This document shows, piece by piece, positions 11,721 through 24,500 of a stretch of DNA of 64,000 bases. Source of the stretch: Delphinapterus leucas. Its lineage: Eukaryota; Chordata; Mammalia; Artiodactyla; Monodontidae. The position numbers and the translations under genes are program-made. Each line of letters begins with the position of its first letter. Position 1 is the stretch's first letter. The stretch lies in NCBI RefSeq assembly GCF_002288925.2, contig NW_022098031.1, positions 15,953,774 to 16,017,773 of the forward strand. The letters are read 5' to 3'. The notes beneath the pieces are model-generated. The model saw only the letters and a list, made by a program, of their open reading frames with translations, did not search any database and was not told where the DNA came from.

Positions 11721-12504
11721 GGCGGGAAAGCTGCTGCCCTGCTTACTTTAAACGCGCAGGCTCCTGGGACTTGTGGGTGGTTTCTTTTCTTTTTTTTTTT
11801 TTTTTAAAGGCCAAGTTTGGGAAAAGGCCGACTGCCGTAAGCCCCATCTGCTTTGGGGCCAGGCAAGTTAACTTTTTGTCTCCCATTTTGAGACTTTCTG
11901 TGAAGTTAACAAATCATTGTGAAGAAAAAGTAAACAGGGGTTGCCAGTTAAGATACGGAGCGTCTAGTTAAATTCAAATTTCAGATAAACGAATAGTTTT
12001 TTAGTATATGTATGTCCCATACACACACACAAAATTGTTTATTTGAACTTCAAATTTAACTGGCGTCCTATATTTTTATCTGCTAAATCTGGCAATACTG
12101 TTAGTCATCACGCTCCTGAAAATCCAGACCACATAACAAAAGTAAGGAATGGAGGAACTGAAGAGTGTGTTCAGATTTGGAACTGACTCTGCGTGGAGAC
12201 TTTGATCCCTTCACGAAGGCCAGAGAGCTGAGGTCCAGACTCCAAACTACGCACAAGGGACATCCATGTGCTTTTTGGACAAGTACGTTTTCTATTCCTT
12301 TAAACCAGCACAATCTAATTTTGATAACATCTTCTCAGCCAAAGAATTTCATGCAAATTAAAGATTACGTAACACTGGGTTTTCATTTCTATTCTATATA
12401 GTATTGGTGATGGGACACAATTTCTTGAACAAATTTTCAAATTAAAAAGCATCCTGCCTGACATGTTTCAAAACAAAATTTGTAATATGCAAATTAAGAA
12501 AATA
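11721..12504. other. Intergenic flank of the CpG island
   Basis: The GC content drops quickly. A T-run lies at about 11788-11806 and a short (AC)n near 12020. A plus-strand divergent noncoding transcript starting in the island could run through here, by analogy with human; no sequence evidence shows it. Confidence 0.4.
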
Positions 12505-12516
12505 AAATATACTTGG

Positions 12517-12643
12517 TTTATTTGGGCTTTTTTGGCTGTGCCACTTGGCTTGTGGGATCTTAGTTCCCTGACCAGGGATAGAGCCCAGGCCCTTGGCCGT
12601 GAATATACAGAGTGTAACCACTGGACCATCAGGGAATTCATTG
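12517..12643 (-). mobile_element. CHR-type SINE, short, minus strand
   Basis: On the minus strand it starts TGAATTCCCTGATGGTCCAG and ends in a short AAAAAAGCCC-type tail. It is flanked by AAATATACTTGG at 12505-12516 and 12644-12655, a target-site duplication. Confidence 0.88.
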
Positions 12644-12655
12644 AAATATACTTGG

Positions 12656-12844
12656 GGGGCTTCCCTGGGGGCGCAGTGGTTGAGAGTCCACCTGCTGATG
12701 CTGGGGACACGGGTTTGTGCCCCGGTCCGGGAAGATCCCACGTGCCGCGGAGCAGCTGGGCCCGTGAGCCTGTGCTCCGCAGTGGGAGAGGCCACAACAG
12801 TGAGAGGCCCACGTACAGCAAAAATAAATAAATAAATAAAAATA
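12656..12844 (+). mobile_element. CHR-type SINE, plus strand, with (AAAT)n tail
   Basis: It starts GGGCTTCCCTGGGGGCGCAG with A-box and B-box tRNA promoter remnants and ends in an AAATAAATAAAT tail. It is flanked by AAATATACTTGG at 12644-12655 and 12845-12856, the same target word as the neighbouring minus-strand SINE. Confidence 0.92.
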
Positions 12845-14094
12845 AAATATACTTGGGTATGCCCACTAACTGACCGATCTCAATGTCACGCTTGTACGCA
12901 TTTTAAAGCAACTGCTAAAGGCAGTTTGCCTGCGATGTCCAATCTGAACTACTTCCAATTAACAATATGTATTTTTGTACATATTGAACATACTTGCAAT
13001 TAAGTGCCTTACTTGACCAAGTTGACAAAACTGACTGCATCACAGTGATGCTTACCACAAAGTCTGTAGAAACTTCACTAATAGTTTATGATTCACACCA
13101 CCTTGTTCCCATAAGCAATGATTGGGTTGCCATGGCCGTCATCCCCCACTGCTCATTCACTGTACACTGGACCACATTATCCTCCACCGTAGCAAATGTC
13201 ATTTGTCATAATGGTCCAGATATTCAAATGGTCATCAAACAGTTATTTGGTCTACAGTATACAGATACATTAGAGCAATAAAATTTCCAAATAAATTTAG
13301 TCATTACACTAATTGTATCAGATTCCTTTCCACCATTAACCTGTTTTTGACAGTGTTGACACCACTGTACTCATCATCCAGACACAATGTGCTGTTAGCA
13401 ACTCTTTCTTTGCCTCCACCCATAATAGCCAGAATCTAATCATCCTTTCCTTTCCTAATGTGAGCGTGCTCACCTTATCAATCCTTCACCATGACCTCAC
13501 AGCACAAAAATTGCAACAGCTGTAGCCTACCTTAGCTCTCCCTACTCTATATTCCTTCCACTTTATCCTGCTTATAACTGCAAGTTTATCTTCCTTAGTT
13601 TCATAATATACTCCTAAAAATAATCACTCCAAACTCCTGCCACCTCAAATCTAAATTACTCTGCTTGGCTTTCAAGGAATTTCATGAACGGGCCTCAATC
13701 CTTTACCATCAACCTTGTTTCACACAACACATCGAAATGTACTCTCTCAGTTTCCTCATATCTCAGATATATGCCTTGCTCGCATTATTTGTCTTTACCT
13801 GAAATACCCTCAAATATCCTTTGGACCCAACTAGCTATCAGCACCTGGAAGCCCCCAATGACTTCTGTCCATACAGCAAGGATACAGTTATGAATATACA
13901 CATAGTAGGTTCTCACTATGCTGTGGTTGTCCAGTAAAAGACAAAAACACTATCTTTTCGTGAGAAGGTATGGGTTTTCTGACCATTTCTTGAATGACAT
14001 GGGCCAAAATTTTTGTTTTATGTAACATCCACCAGTTACCGTGTGCCCTGGGACAGTTCTTCACAACACTCCTTTTTAAAATCCTAATAAACAA

Positions 14095-14245
14095 CTCTAT
14101 GAGTTAAACACTACTATGAACTCTATGTTACAGATGAGGAAGCCAAATCAGATTAATTAACCCAAGGTCACACATCTAGTAAGTAACAGTGCTGAAATCT
14201 GAATCTAGGAAGTCTAGCCCCAAACTCTGGGCTCTTAACCACTAA
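14095..14245 (+). mobile_element. MIR fragment
   Basis: TACAGATGAGGAAGCC, CCAAGGTCACACATCTAGTA and GGGCTCTTAACCACTAAGCT are typical MIR words in plus orientation. Confidence 0.8.
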
Positions 14246-14509
14246 GCTATTGGTTATAATATAACCTCTTATAACAAACTACAAATCAGTAAGATGTTTT
14301 AAACTCTCTTGGACCAAATAAAAACCCAGTGCAGCTCTGGAGGTCCCAGTCATTAGACAAATCTTTTTTTCACAGTACTTCATAGTTATGTTCAAGTGTT
14401 TTTGTCCCAATTCCTATTCACAGAAATAGTAATTGTCTAAAAAGCATTTTCAATTTACTTCAGTAAGGCTTGGATTTTAATGAAGTGCGGATCATTTTTG
14501 TAAAACGTG

Positions 14510-14740
14510 AATCTAGCATGGTGTAGAAAAAACTGCTTTTGAAATAAGAGATGCTTATTCAGGGACTTCAGCTATGTGTCTCTAAGTAAGTCACTTGACC
14601 TGCTAAACCTTGACTTCCTCCTCTGTAAAATGAGTAAAATTAATACCTTCCTTGCAGGAACTGCTGTGAGAATTAAAAGGAATAATATAGGCAAAGCCCT
14701 GGCTGACACATACTAGGTCCTCCAGAAATGATTAAAATTA
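14510..14740 (+). mobile_element. MIR fragment
   Basis: The order AAGTCACTTGACCTGCTAAA, CTTCCTCCTCTGTAAAATGA and GTGAGAATTAAAAGGAATAA matches the MIR 5' and core region in plus orientation. Confidence 0.8.
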
Positions 14741-14946
14741 GAAGTTAGAAAAATTACTATAACTACACTTGACTTCTGTAAATACTATGGAGGAATCTTT
14801 CAGAATACGTTTATCACACAAGTCAGGTTTTCAAGAAGGAAACTTTAAAACAAATTATTTGTCTTTGAGAGGTGGAGGGATGGTCTGTCATTGCTATAGG
14901 TAGCCAGTTCCAAAATTAGCCTCACTAAATTAAAAATAAATAGGAG

Positions 14947-15293
14947 GGCTTCCCTGGTGGTGCAGTGGTTGAGAATCCGCCTGCCAATGCAGGGGACACG
15001 GGTTCGAGCCCTGGTCCAGGAAGATCCCACATGCCGCAGAGCAATGAAGCCTGAGCGCCACAACTGCTGAGCCTGCGCTCTAGAGCCCACAAGCCACAAC
15101 TACTGAGCCCCCGTGCCACAACTACTGAAGCCTGCAGCCTAGAGCCCATGCTCTGCAGCAAGAGAAGCCACCGCAATGAGAAGCCCACGCACCGCAACAA
15201 AGAGTAGCTCCCGCTCTCCACAACTAGAGAAAGCCCGCACACAGCAACGAAGACCCAACAGTCAAAAATAAATAAAATAAATTTTAAAAAAGT
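14947..15293 (+). mobile_element. CHR-type SINE, long form
   Basis: Starts GGCTTCCCTGGTGGTGCAGT, B box GGTTCGAGCCC, then tandem-like CACAACTACTGAGCC units and a CAACGAAGACCCAACA end with an A-rich tail. A 12-bp target-site duplication AATAAATAGGAG is at 14935-14946 and 15294-15305. Confidence 0.94.
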
Positions 15294-15999
15294 AATAAAT
15301 AGGAGTGCTCATAAAACAAAAGAGATAACTGAGTCTAATCCAGATGAGGATTATGTTCTTTACTTGACCTAAAATTTTAAGTTATAAATCTTCTTTTTTC
15401 TAAACTGCTGATATTTCATAATGTCCTTCTGACTGTATATTCTTTTCTTCATTTTATATATTAATAGTTTCAACAAAGGTCTCAAAACACATCTCATTAT
15501 ATTTTATGAAAGTTTTTCCAAGTTCATACAAATGTTTGAATCACTTATGAAGTCTTTAAACAGAGGCAATGACATGGGATGTCACTGAAGTGTTGAACCT
15601 CGTGGGGATGAGGATGCAAACAAAGTATATGAAAGGAAAAAATGAATAATTTATCAGATCTGAAAGTAAATTCTCAAAGTGGTTATGACTTTAAGTTATA
15701 CTGAGAAAACTAGTACTGCTGGAACATAATTAAAAACCTAGAATCATGCTGAGTGCTAACTGTAAAGCAAATTAAGGATCTATGTAATCACAGCCGTATC
15801 TATGCAGTTTTTGCGAAAAATCCATCCTAGGCCACAAAGAAAATTTGGGTTTGAAGCCAAGAGACTTTCGTGATTATAATACATAACTGATACATCTCAA
15901 CAACATAAAAATTGCAAGGAGGAAGTGTAACAACAGCAGTATTACTTTCAAGAACTGTGTCGGGAACTAAAAAAGAATCTCACAAAATTAGATAAATAT
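15294..15999. other. Nothing recognised
   Basis: AT-rich sequence without repeats or open frames that I can identify. It could be 3' flank of MON2 or distal 3' UTR. Confidence 0.4.
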
Positions 16000-18900
16000 A
16001 TCCAGTCTGACATAAACACCATATGGTAACTGCCTTAAGAGACAGGAGTTGTATCTTATGTGTTAAAATTATGACACAGAGGTAGTAAAAGCTGGAAAGC
16101 AAATGCAATTTGCACAGTTGGGTCTGAAGTCTAATATTTTATTTTTCTAGATAAAAAGAATAAGACTGCAATATTATAGCTTTGGAGTTTTTCTCCATCT
16201 AGTAAAAGTTCATGGAAAGGAGCAGTTGGTATTATATTGCAATAGTTTCCCACAATGGTGGCATGGTTTAGCAGGTCTTCCCTGGTGGCACTATTTATTG
16301 AATATTTAAAATAAAATTTAATATAGCCACACTTGCAGCAACTGAAAGTGATCTCAAAATTCAAGGGTACAATAATTTTCTTTTTTTCTGAGGGGCTAGA
16401 ATCAATCCCACAGTGTGATTAAGAATGTTTCAACTGACCTCTGTATCATTACAAGCATCAACCATATGGATACCAAATACACCCAAGAAAGACTTGAAGA
16501 TGAGTACTATAACATTCCAGGTCTTCTATCAAAGAATACTGCTTTCAACAGAAAAATAGAAACAGCTGAAATACATGGGCAATATGCTGCTTCTAAGTCC
16601 TCCTTGAAAGTAGGCACCATGCAAATATTATAAATCAACGAGTATTTAGATAACATAAATATAAAATAGTTCAAAGTATCTGCCTCCAAAAACAAAAAGA
16701 CCTCCCCCCAAAAAGACAAAAAAACCAAAAACTCATGAATGAGTCTAAAGACTCCCTTTTGAGAAAAGTGGTATGATCTCTCTATTTACATAAAAGACAT
16801 GATTGTTCCAAGTTTAGCTGCTGAATTCATCACATTTATAGCAATCTCATTTTGTGAGCATCCTGGCTGCCGAATCTTGTAGATTCGGAAAGATAGTAGG
16901 AGCTATGGCCACATATTACTTTAACTTGTTCAGCTAGTTTGAAATGGCAGGGGGACTCCACCTTTGCAAAAAACCAACAGTGGCCGAAGTAGAAGGTATT
17001 TCCAGAGTCTCATTTAATAGAAAGGCAATTGGCAGTGGCTCTACCACTAATAGCTCTGTTTCTTCTGAACAGATACAGGTGAAATTAGAAGAAAAGCTGG
17101 AAGAAAAGAGGCAGAGAATGAAAGAGAAATGAGAGGAGAAAAAGAGAAACTAGGGGAGTGTATAAGAAAGGAAATAAGGTAAACATACAATTTAAAAAAG
17201 GAGAAAAGGGGAGAAAAATATATAGTCAAAGATCTCAATTAATAGTACAGTAATAAATTTATCAAACAACTACCCCAAGAATGTCATTACCAAATCAACT
17301 CAAAATTCAAACTATTTTGTTTTCTCTAAAGCATGAGTAACTCATTATCATCTGTTTTAGAGATAAGAAAACAGAGGCTTTGAAAAGTTAACAGGCTTGA
17401 AACTAAATAAGAGGCAGAGCCTCAGCTTCTCACAGCCTCACAATTCATCAGGATTACTAAGAGTTGTTTATATTCACAAAAGGATCACAACATGCTCCTT
17501 ATTTAAAGAGAGCCAACACTGCTAGACATTCAAAATTACTAGATTTGTAAGAAATTGGTATTTATCTAAATCCTCTGAAATAGTTTTTATATAAGATAGA
17601 CATTATAACTTTCTTTCCCAATCTATAAAAACTCTTCATTCAAACTGAAAGCACTACTCTACTTAGCAGAGATTAAAAACAAATTTAATTCAAGTGATTT
17701 TGAAGCATTAAAAGCTGCTTTCCCATAGTATATAAATTGGTAACAAACCAGGCGGTATGAACTCCTGGTTCTTCTCACAAATGGTTAAAAAAAAAAAAAA
17801 AAAGCAAAATTCACTCTAATAATGTAGATAAATACAACCCTGCAACACAAAGCATAGTAAAATGTGGTACTTTACACAAGATGAGCATATCTGCCCCAAA
17901 GGCCAAACCTGATAAGTAGAAATCTAAAGAACATACTAGGCTGCTGGCAATGCTTTCATGAGACCATTTTTGTCTACATTTGTGGTAGTTTTCCATTTAA
18001 AAAAAAAAAGTAATCAACAATATTCTCGGCCTGGACATAGATTAATTCTTCAGAGGCTTCTAAATCTCCATGATTAATTTCTATAGCAATCACAGGTACT
18101 GTGAATCACAAGAGCTGTGCCTTGGCTAGCCAGATGTCACATCACCTACAGCAGACTCCTGAGGATTTGGTCGCTCATCTGAATTATTCTACATTTGAGA
18201 AGAATATATTAGTCCTTATATATAACTACACTGTCATTCATTAACACAGTGTATAACCTTATTAATACTCTTGAGTTGACTCTTTGGCCCAATGGTTACC
18301 TAGGACTAGAGGTACCAAACTGTGATGATGAACAAAATACTCTAAGGTTACAATGAGAAAGGACAACCTAGTTATTGGCCTGCTACAGAATTAAATTAAG
18401 TGAATGTTATTCATCACAGTAAAATATATGTGCTGAATTGTTCATCTCTTCCTTCTGGTACTAAATATAATTTAAGGAATATAGCAAGAGATGAATAATC
18501 ATCACACAAGGGAAAAATAGGTAAGAAACAACATAGCTGTTAATAAAATTTAAAATGAAAGCAAGTGAAAAGTGGGTCTCTCTAAGCCAGACTTTTATGC
18601 ACCTAACAGGCTTCTCAGAAATGAATGTTACTCACAAAAGTATACAGTAAAACTAACAAAACTTAACACTAGCTTTTATAAAGAAATACGAAATAAGAAA
18701 CTACAAAATGACCTTTTCCTTTTTGGCATTATAGGAAACTAAAAAGTAAGTTATTCAAGTTGAAAATTAGTTTGTCTCCTTTTTAGTGGAAAAAATAGCT
18801 AGAAAAGGACTTTAATCCAATTGTTGGCATATGCCAGCTGTCCTGCAATCCATATAAGACAGGTACTGTCAGGGACAAAAGGTGATTACGTGAAGCTTAA

Positions 18901-21419
18901 AACTCATTGTATTTATAATATGTATCCCACAGGACATTATTAGTACTGTTTCAAGGACCAGTCATAGTCTCAAATGTGCTATAAAATGATCTTAGCTTTG
19001 GGAGCTTCCTTTTTGAATCTTCTAGCATCTATCAATAGTAATCTCACACAGCCCAGTTCTTCTAGTAACTAAAGAAGGCAATTCATACCAACAAGACAAG
19101 GGCAATGTGTTAACCTCCCCAGGGATCAGGATATTTTAGAAAATGCAGCCTTGACTCAAGGGAATGAATTGTTAGTAGTGATTCTTGGGGGCGGCAGGAG
19201 ATATTTATTCTGGGAGGAAAAACCTGTCAAATTATACCACGAAGTGGGCAGCCCACTTTGCTTGTCACTAAGACTGGGATGATTACCATACTATATGGTA
19301 TTTACAAATTCACTATATTTATGCCTTTTTTTTTTCTGTAGGGCATGGTCCTAGTATTGAAAACTAATACAATGTTAGCTAAAACTACTCAGTTTATATA
19401 AGTATATGCTGCATACCCTTGACTCACATCTAACTTTCACTGGAGAATAATTATTCTGATTGCAATTGATCTGTTATTTCTCAAGAACAGACATATTTTT
19501 ACTTCATGTAAATTCATGGCAATATTTTTAACGTGTTACTGAATTGGAACACTACCCTTCTTATTCAATTTCAACACTTTATCAGTGATATGCAGATTTT
19601 TCTAATTCCCAGTTTAACATATCCAAATACAGAAAATAAACTAAATACACAGATTGAATTTTTTTTTTCACAACTTTCTTTAAGGAAATGCTGAAGATAG
19701 AAACTAGGAAATGCCATATTTTACCTTAATTTTAGGTGAAATTATAAAATAGAAATTCATTAATTAGTGTTAAGAAAAATAACATCCCCTCGGAAAAAAA
19801 AGATCTTATCACATGTTTACAGATACTAGTGCAAATTAAATAAATACACAATTACAACAGCCTCAACATTGTATCTAATTCATTACTCAATTTTAATATC
19901 CTCTTGTAGTTTTATACTTATTCTAGAGAGGCTGAAATTTATAAATTCTATTAAAATTAAAGGCCTTCCAGAACACTAAAATAATACTAAGACCATCGTA
20001 ATTTCTTACGAATAATCATTTTTAAACATCTTTGAGTCTTCACATAAATAATTATGAAAATTTAACTAAGAAAAATATAATATCATAATCCATTAAAGAA
20101 AAAATACAGTGAGCTAGGCCAGTCAGTTTTTTAAGAAATAATTAAATTAGTGTATTCAAGAGCACTCTTCTTCTTCACTAAGACAGGAAAGTGAAACAAA
20201 ATTAGCATTTTACTCCATGACAGAAAGTTTACTGTACTTCTAAATGCTTCACATCTCTAAAAATACACTTCTCATTGTTTTAGAATACACACATATTTTA
20301 TATTTGTGGGTTAGCACAGTTATTTGCTTCTTGAGAATATGTTACAAAATGAAGCACTCAAATGAACAAAACCTCACTGCAAAATTTTAGGAAATCTAAG
20401 ATTATCTTGCCTGGGTCATATTTCAAAGACAGTGATCAATGTTGTTAGTCAGTGGGGGAAAAAAAAAAGATCAGTAGAAATATAAAATAGTCTTTAAAAT
20501 CCAGACAGCAAATATAAAAAGAGACAGACTTAAGTGAAATCTGGGAAAGATATTTAAAGAAATGAGGTATGATGGAGCCATAGTGCTACAATTTATCTCA
20601 ATATATTAAGTTTTAATAATAACCTATACTTCAAAGTTGCAATATCAGCAAATCATAAAGTATCTGCTGTTGTGTTCTCATGACCTTTCTGGTCAGATGT
20701 TTAATAGTCACTAGTAAATACATTTAAAATAAGCATTAAGCTAACTGCATGATCATACGATAAGCATATCTGCCACTTAAGAAGGCAAATTATAAGTAAA
20801 AATGTAAGCAAACAATTTTGTATTAATAATAAATACAGTTTCAAGCATTTAACATTATCAATATTTTAAAAATTTAAATAATAAATGCAACTATTTTATA
20901 CAGAACTGTACCATTTATTATACACACAAGTATATCAGTTCCCTTTGTTTACAAAGGCTGGTTATAGACAATATGGAATGTTACAGTACCATCTTGCATA
21001 AAATTTTAGTACAATTTTGTACTAGAAAAAGGGTGCAAAAACACCAGCCTAATAAACCTGACAAAATGAAATATCTTTTCTTTCTTTTTAAAAAGTACAT
21101 CATTAACACATACACCACAAACTGTACATAAGCTTACTTTTAAATCACCAACTGAAGATATGGTAGCAGGTATGTTGTAGTATTAACTATCTCTCCCATC
21201 AGTTTAGTTTATTAAAGGCTTGCACTGCTACTCATTCAGGAACCTTTGTTGACATGTAAGCTTGTAATATGAATTACTTAACTCAGGTAAGTACAATTTA
21301 AAGGAGGCTAACAACAGCTGCCAATAATTATTTGTAGTAAGAAACGTCCTTCTCACAGAAAATTCACTGAGGAGCAAACATTTTTGTATATCATTCTTCT
21401 TAAAATTTATTGTAGCTGG
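16000..21419 (-). other. MON2: Probable MON2 3' UTR and 3' flank, end not defined
   Basis: No coding sequence or young SINE/L1 is seen here. The only repeat noticed is a weak MIR-like piece near 17330-17430 and short A-runs. This contrasts with the SINE/L1-rich introns and fits a long, selectively retained 3' UTR. AATAAA on the minus strand (TTTATT as printed) occurs for example near 21208-21213, 20914-20919, 19204-19209, 16294-16299 and 16138-16143. None can be singled out as the real polyadenylation site. The left boundary given is only a working limit. Confidence 0.45.
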
Positions 21420-21583
21420 TCAAGATTCTCCATTTTGAACTTTGGATGCTGGTGGTTGCATGAAATCCTTAAAAGGAACTAGTGCCTCTTTAAGTGCAGA
21501 GCAGACTTCTGAAGATGAGCAGGTGATGCATTCTACTAAAGTTGGGTATAAGGCAATTACTTGTGCCCAGGTATTTCCATCAA
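21420..21583 (-). CDS. MON2: MON2 last coding exon with stop (residues 596-649)
   Basis: The coding part is 164 bp. It completes Val (G|TT) and encodes [20 protein letters not shown], then [20 protein letters not shown], ending KVQNGES and TGA at 21422-21420. The terminus matches the human C-terminus as I remember it. The acceptor ends in GCATTACAG. The exon continues as 3' UTR towards lower coordinates. Confidence 0.96.
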
Positions 21584-24500
21584 CTGTAATGCAAAAAGTA
21601 TAAAACCTCAAAAAAGAGTGGATTGAAATGGCAGATTATCCAGTTAACATAAACACAATCCTTTAAACACAATGCAAAAAAAAAAATCCAAAATATGGAA
21701 ATTCCTCAAGCTTGTACCTTTTCTTTCTTTAAACTTTGGAAGACTTCCTGCAATATTTAATAAGGTATGAGTGAAAAATACATGATCAGTGTGCAGAATC
21801 ATCAATACCACCAAATTTGACAAAGTACATTTAAAATGATACTTCAATATGTGAAGGTCTTGGAAGCTAACAAAACAACTCAGAATAATTCAAACCTTTG
21901 TCATTTTCAGTATAATAGCCAGAGAAGAAAGTGTACTTTTCAAGAACAATTAGAAAACAATTCAACTTTTTATACAGTTATATGCTAAAAATATACATAT
22001 ATCTTAAATAATTTTCCTAATAATGTCCTCAATATTGATTTTAACTTCAAATGACCACACATAGATCCATTCTTCTCTTACACTGTTTGCTAATCTTTAA
22101 TGTATCTGACTAGGTTTAAGCTGTAGTGGGGAGGGACATTTCTGCCTTCCTCATCACTATTATGAACAGCTAGTACAGTTAAATGTTATTTGGTGAATGG
22201 ACAAAAGTGTTGTATCGGGCTTCCCTGGTGGCGCAGTGGTTGAGAGTCCACCTGCCGATGCAGGGGACACGGGTTCGTGCCCCGGTCCAGGAAGATCCCA
22301 CATGCCATGGAGCGGCTGGGCCCGTGAGCCATGGCCGCTGAGCCTGTGCGTCCGGAGCCTGTGCTTCACAACGGGAGAGGCCACAACAGTGACAGGCCCG
22401 CGTACAGCAAAAAAAAAAAAAAGTGTTGTATCACAATTACTTTGTGATTTCCTTATACTCTGAGATCACATATTACATCTCTATTTTCCTATAAGTACTG
22501 TGCGTATTGTTGAGAGTGCAATACACGATAAAACCTGATGACAGAGTTTTCTTAGAAAGTATATGTATATGGCACTTGGCAGAACAAATCTCAAATTGCT
22601 GAGGCAGTGTAGTATAAAAGAAAGAACACTATACTACGCATAACGAGCTTTGGTTCCGTTTTTCACTCCAATTTACTGAGTGTCAACTAAGTGTCTAAAA
22701 ACCTTTCTGAAATAAGTTAGTGCTGGGTGTCCCTGAACAAGTCAAATAATTTCTCATATCTTGACTTTCACTATAGAATAAAGAAATGAGGTTCTCAAAC
22801 TAGTGTTCTTCAAGTTACTTCTTTAAAAAAACTGATGGTCAAATAAGTTTGGCAAATGTTGTACATATAAACTTCCTTTTGGGGGATTCATAATTCACAC
22901 AGGTTCATAGTTAAAGAATAGGTTTAACTCTTATCCAATCCAAGGTTTCCAAAATTAATTTGATTATGGAATTTTTCCCCATTCAATATCTACTGACATC
23001 CCTCATCATTAATATTCATTCCTTAGTACATATCTTGGGAAATGCTAACCTGCTCATTTAATCTCTTCGCCACCTCAACAAGGGCTTCCTCAGAGTGGAG
23101 GTGGGAAGAAGAAAAGGGGTGTGGAGCTGACGGGTATTGGTGAGGGAGGGAATGTCAGGCCAGAGCTGCTCTGCTTTTAGCTGTTTTGTATGTTGGAAAT
23201 CCACATCAGATTTCATTTGTAAAAAGAATTTTGCTGCTTAATAGCAACAACAAAAAAGAAACATTAAAAAAACCAATGGCCTAAGTAGTTTAAACAGTCT
23301 GCTCCAGCTGTTGTCTATAAAGCTTTCCACTAATCATTTAACAAAAGATTACATAGAGAGAATTCTGGGAAATGGCAAAGTAGTAAGTACCAGGAATCTG
23401 TCTGTCCACCTAGACAACAACTGAACTGGCAGAATTTGATGCAACTATCTTGGAACTCTGGAGTCTACTGAAGGCTTGCAACTTCCAGAGGAAGACCTGG
23501 ATAGTATATTGCAGTTAAGTTTCGTCAATCTAAGCCCTTAGCACAGTAGCAGCTACCCATCCTCTATTCCTAGCCATGTGGTAAGCAGTTGTGCAGGTGT
23601 TCCTGGAGCAGCTTGCACGCAGCTTGTGGGAGGCCAGGGTGGGAAAACAGGACTCTATACTCCAAATATCAGGGGTCTGTGCTCTAATTGCTGATCACAG
23701 AGGTGCAAAGAGGCTTCAAGAACAAAAGAAAAAACAAATAATTCAAAAATGGGCAAAGGACTTGAATAGACATTTCTCCAAAGAAGATATACAAATGGTC
23801 GATAAAGCACATGAAAAGATGCTCAACACCATTAACCATTAGGAAAATGCAAATCAAAACAACAACGAGATACCACCTCATGCTTAATAGAATAGCTACT
23901 ATAAAACAACAAACAAACAGAAAACAAGTGTAGGTGAGGCTGTAAAGAAGACAGAACCCTTGTTCACTGTTGGGGGGAATGTAAAATGGTACAGCCACTG
24001 TGGGAAACAGTATGGTGATTCCTCAAAAAATAAAAAATAGAATTTACCATATGACCCAGCAATTCCACTTCTGGTATATACCCAAAAGAATTAAAAGCAG
24101 GATCTCAAAGAGATATCTGTACACACATGTTCATAGCAGCATTATTCACAACAGCTAACACCATGGAAGTAACCCAAGTGTCCACCAACGGATAAATGGA
24201 TATATAGATATACACACACACAATGGAATATTATTTGGCCTCAAAAAAGAAGGAAAACTGCAACATACTAAAATATGGATGAACCTTAACAACATTAGCT
24301 AAGTGAAATAAGCCAGTCACAAAAAGGCAAATACTGTATGTTTCAATTTATATGAGGTACTTAGAGTAGTCAAGATCATAGAGAGAAAAAGTAGAATGGT
24401 GGGCTTCCCTGGTGGTGCAGTGGTTGAGAGTCCGCCTGCCGATGCAGCGGACGCGGGTTCGTGCCCCGGTCCGGGAAGATCCCACATGCCACGGAGCGGC

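Larger units (their letters stand above)
12857..14934. other. Intergenic with old repeats
   Basis: No gene is recognised. About 13320-13890 looks like an L2 3' region in plus orientation. About 14095-14245 and 14510-14740 are MIR-like (for example AACCCAAGGTCACACATCTA and TCCTCTGTAAAATGAGTAAA). A 95-codon frame at 12994-13281 starts only at TTG, lacks recognisable motifs and is not called. Confidence 0.55.

Noticed and set aside
12463..12866. Open frames of 80-132 codons around the paired SINEs, and similar frames at other SINE copies
   Set aside because: The same peptide wording recurs at every CHR-type SINE in the window, so these are translations of the repeat.
12994..13281. 95-codon plus-strand frame
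   Set aside because: It starts only with TTG, has no recognised domain and lies among old repeats. Likely chance or repeat-derived.
16270..16300. Short TCTTCCCTGGTGGCACTA match to the SINE head
   Set aside because: Only about 12 bp match, with no promoter boxes, tail or target-site duplication; treated as chance.
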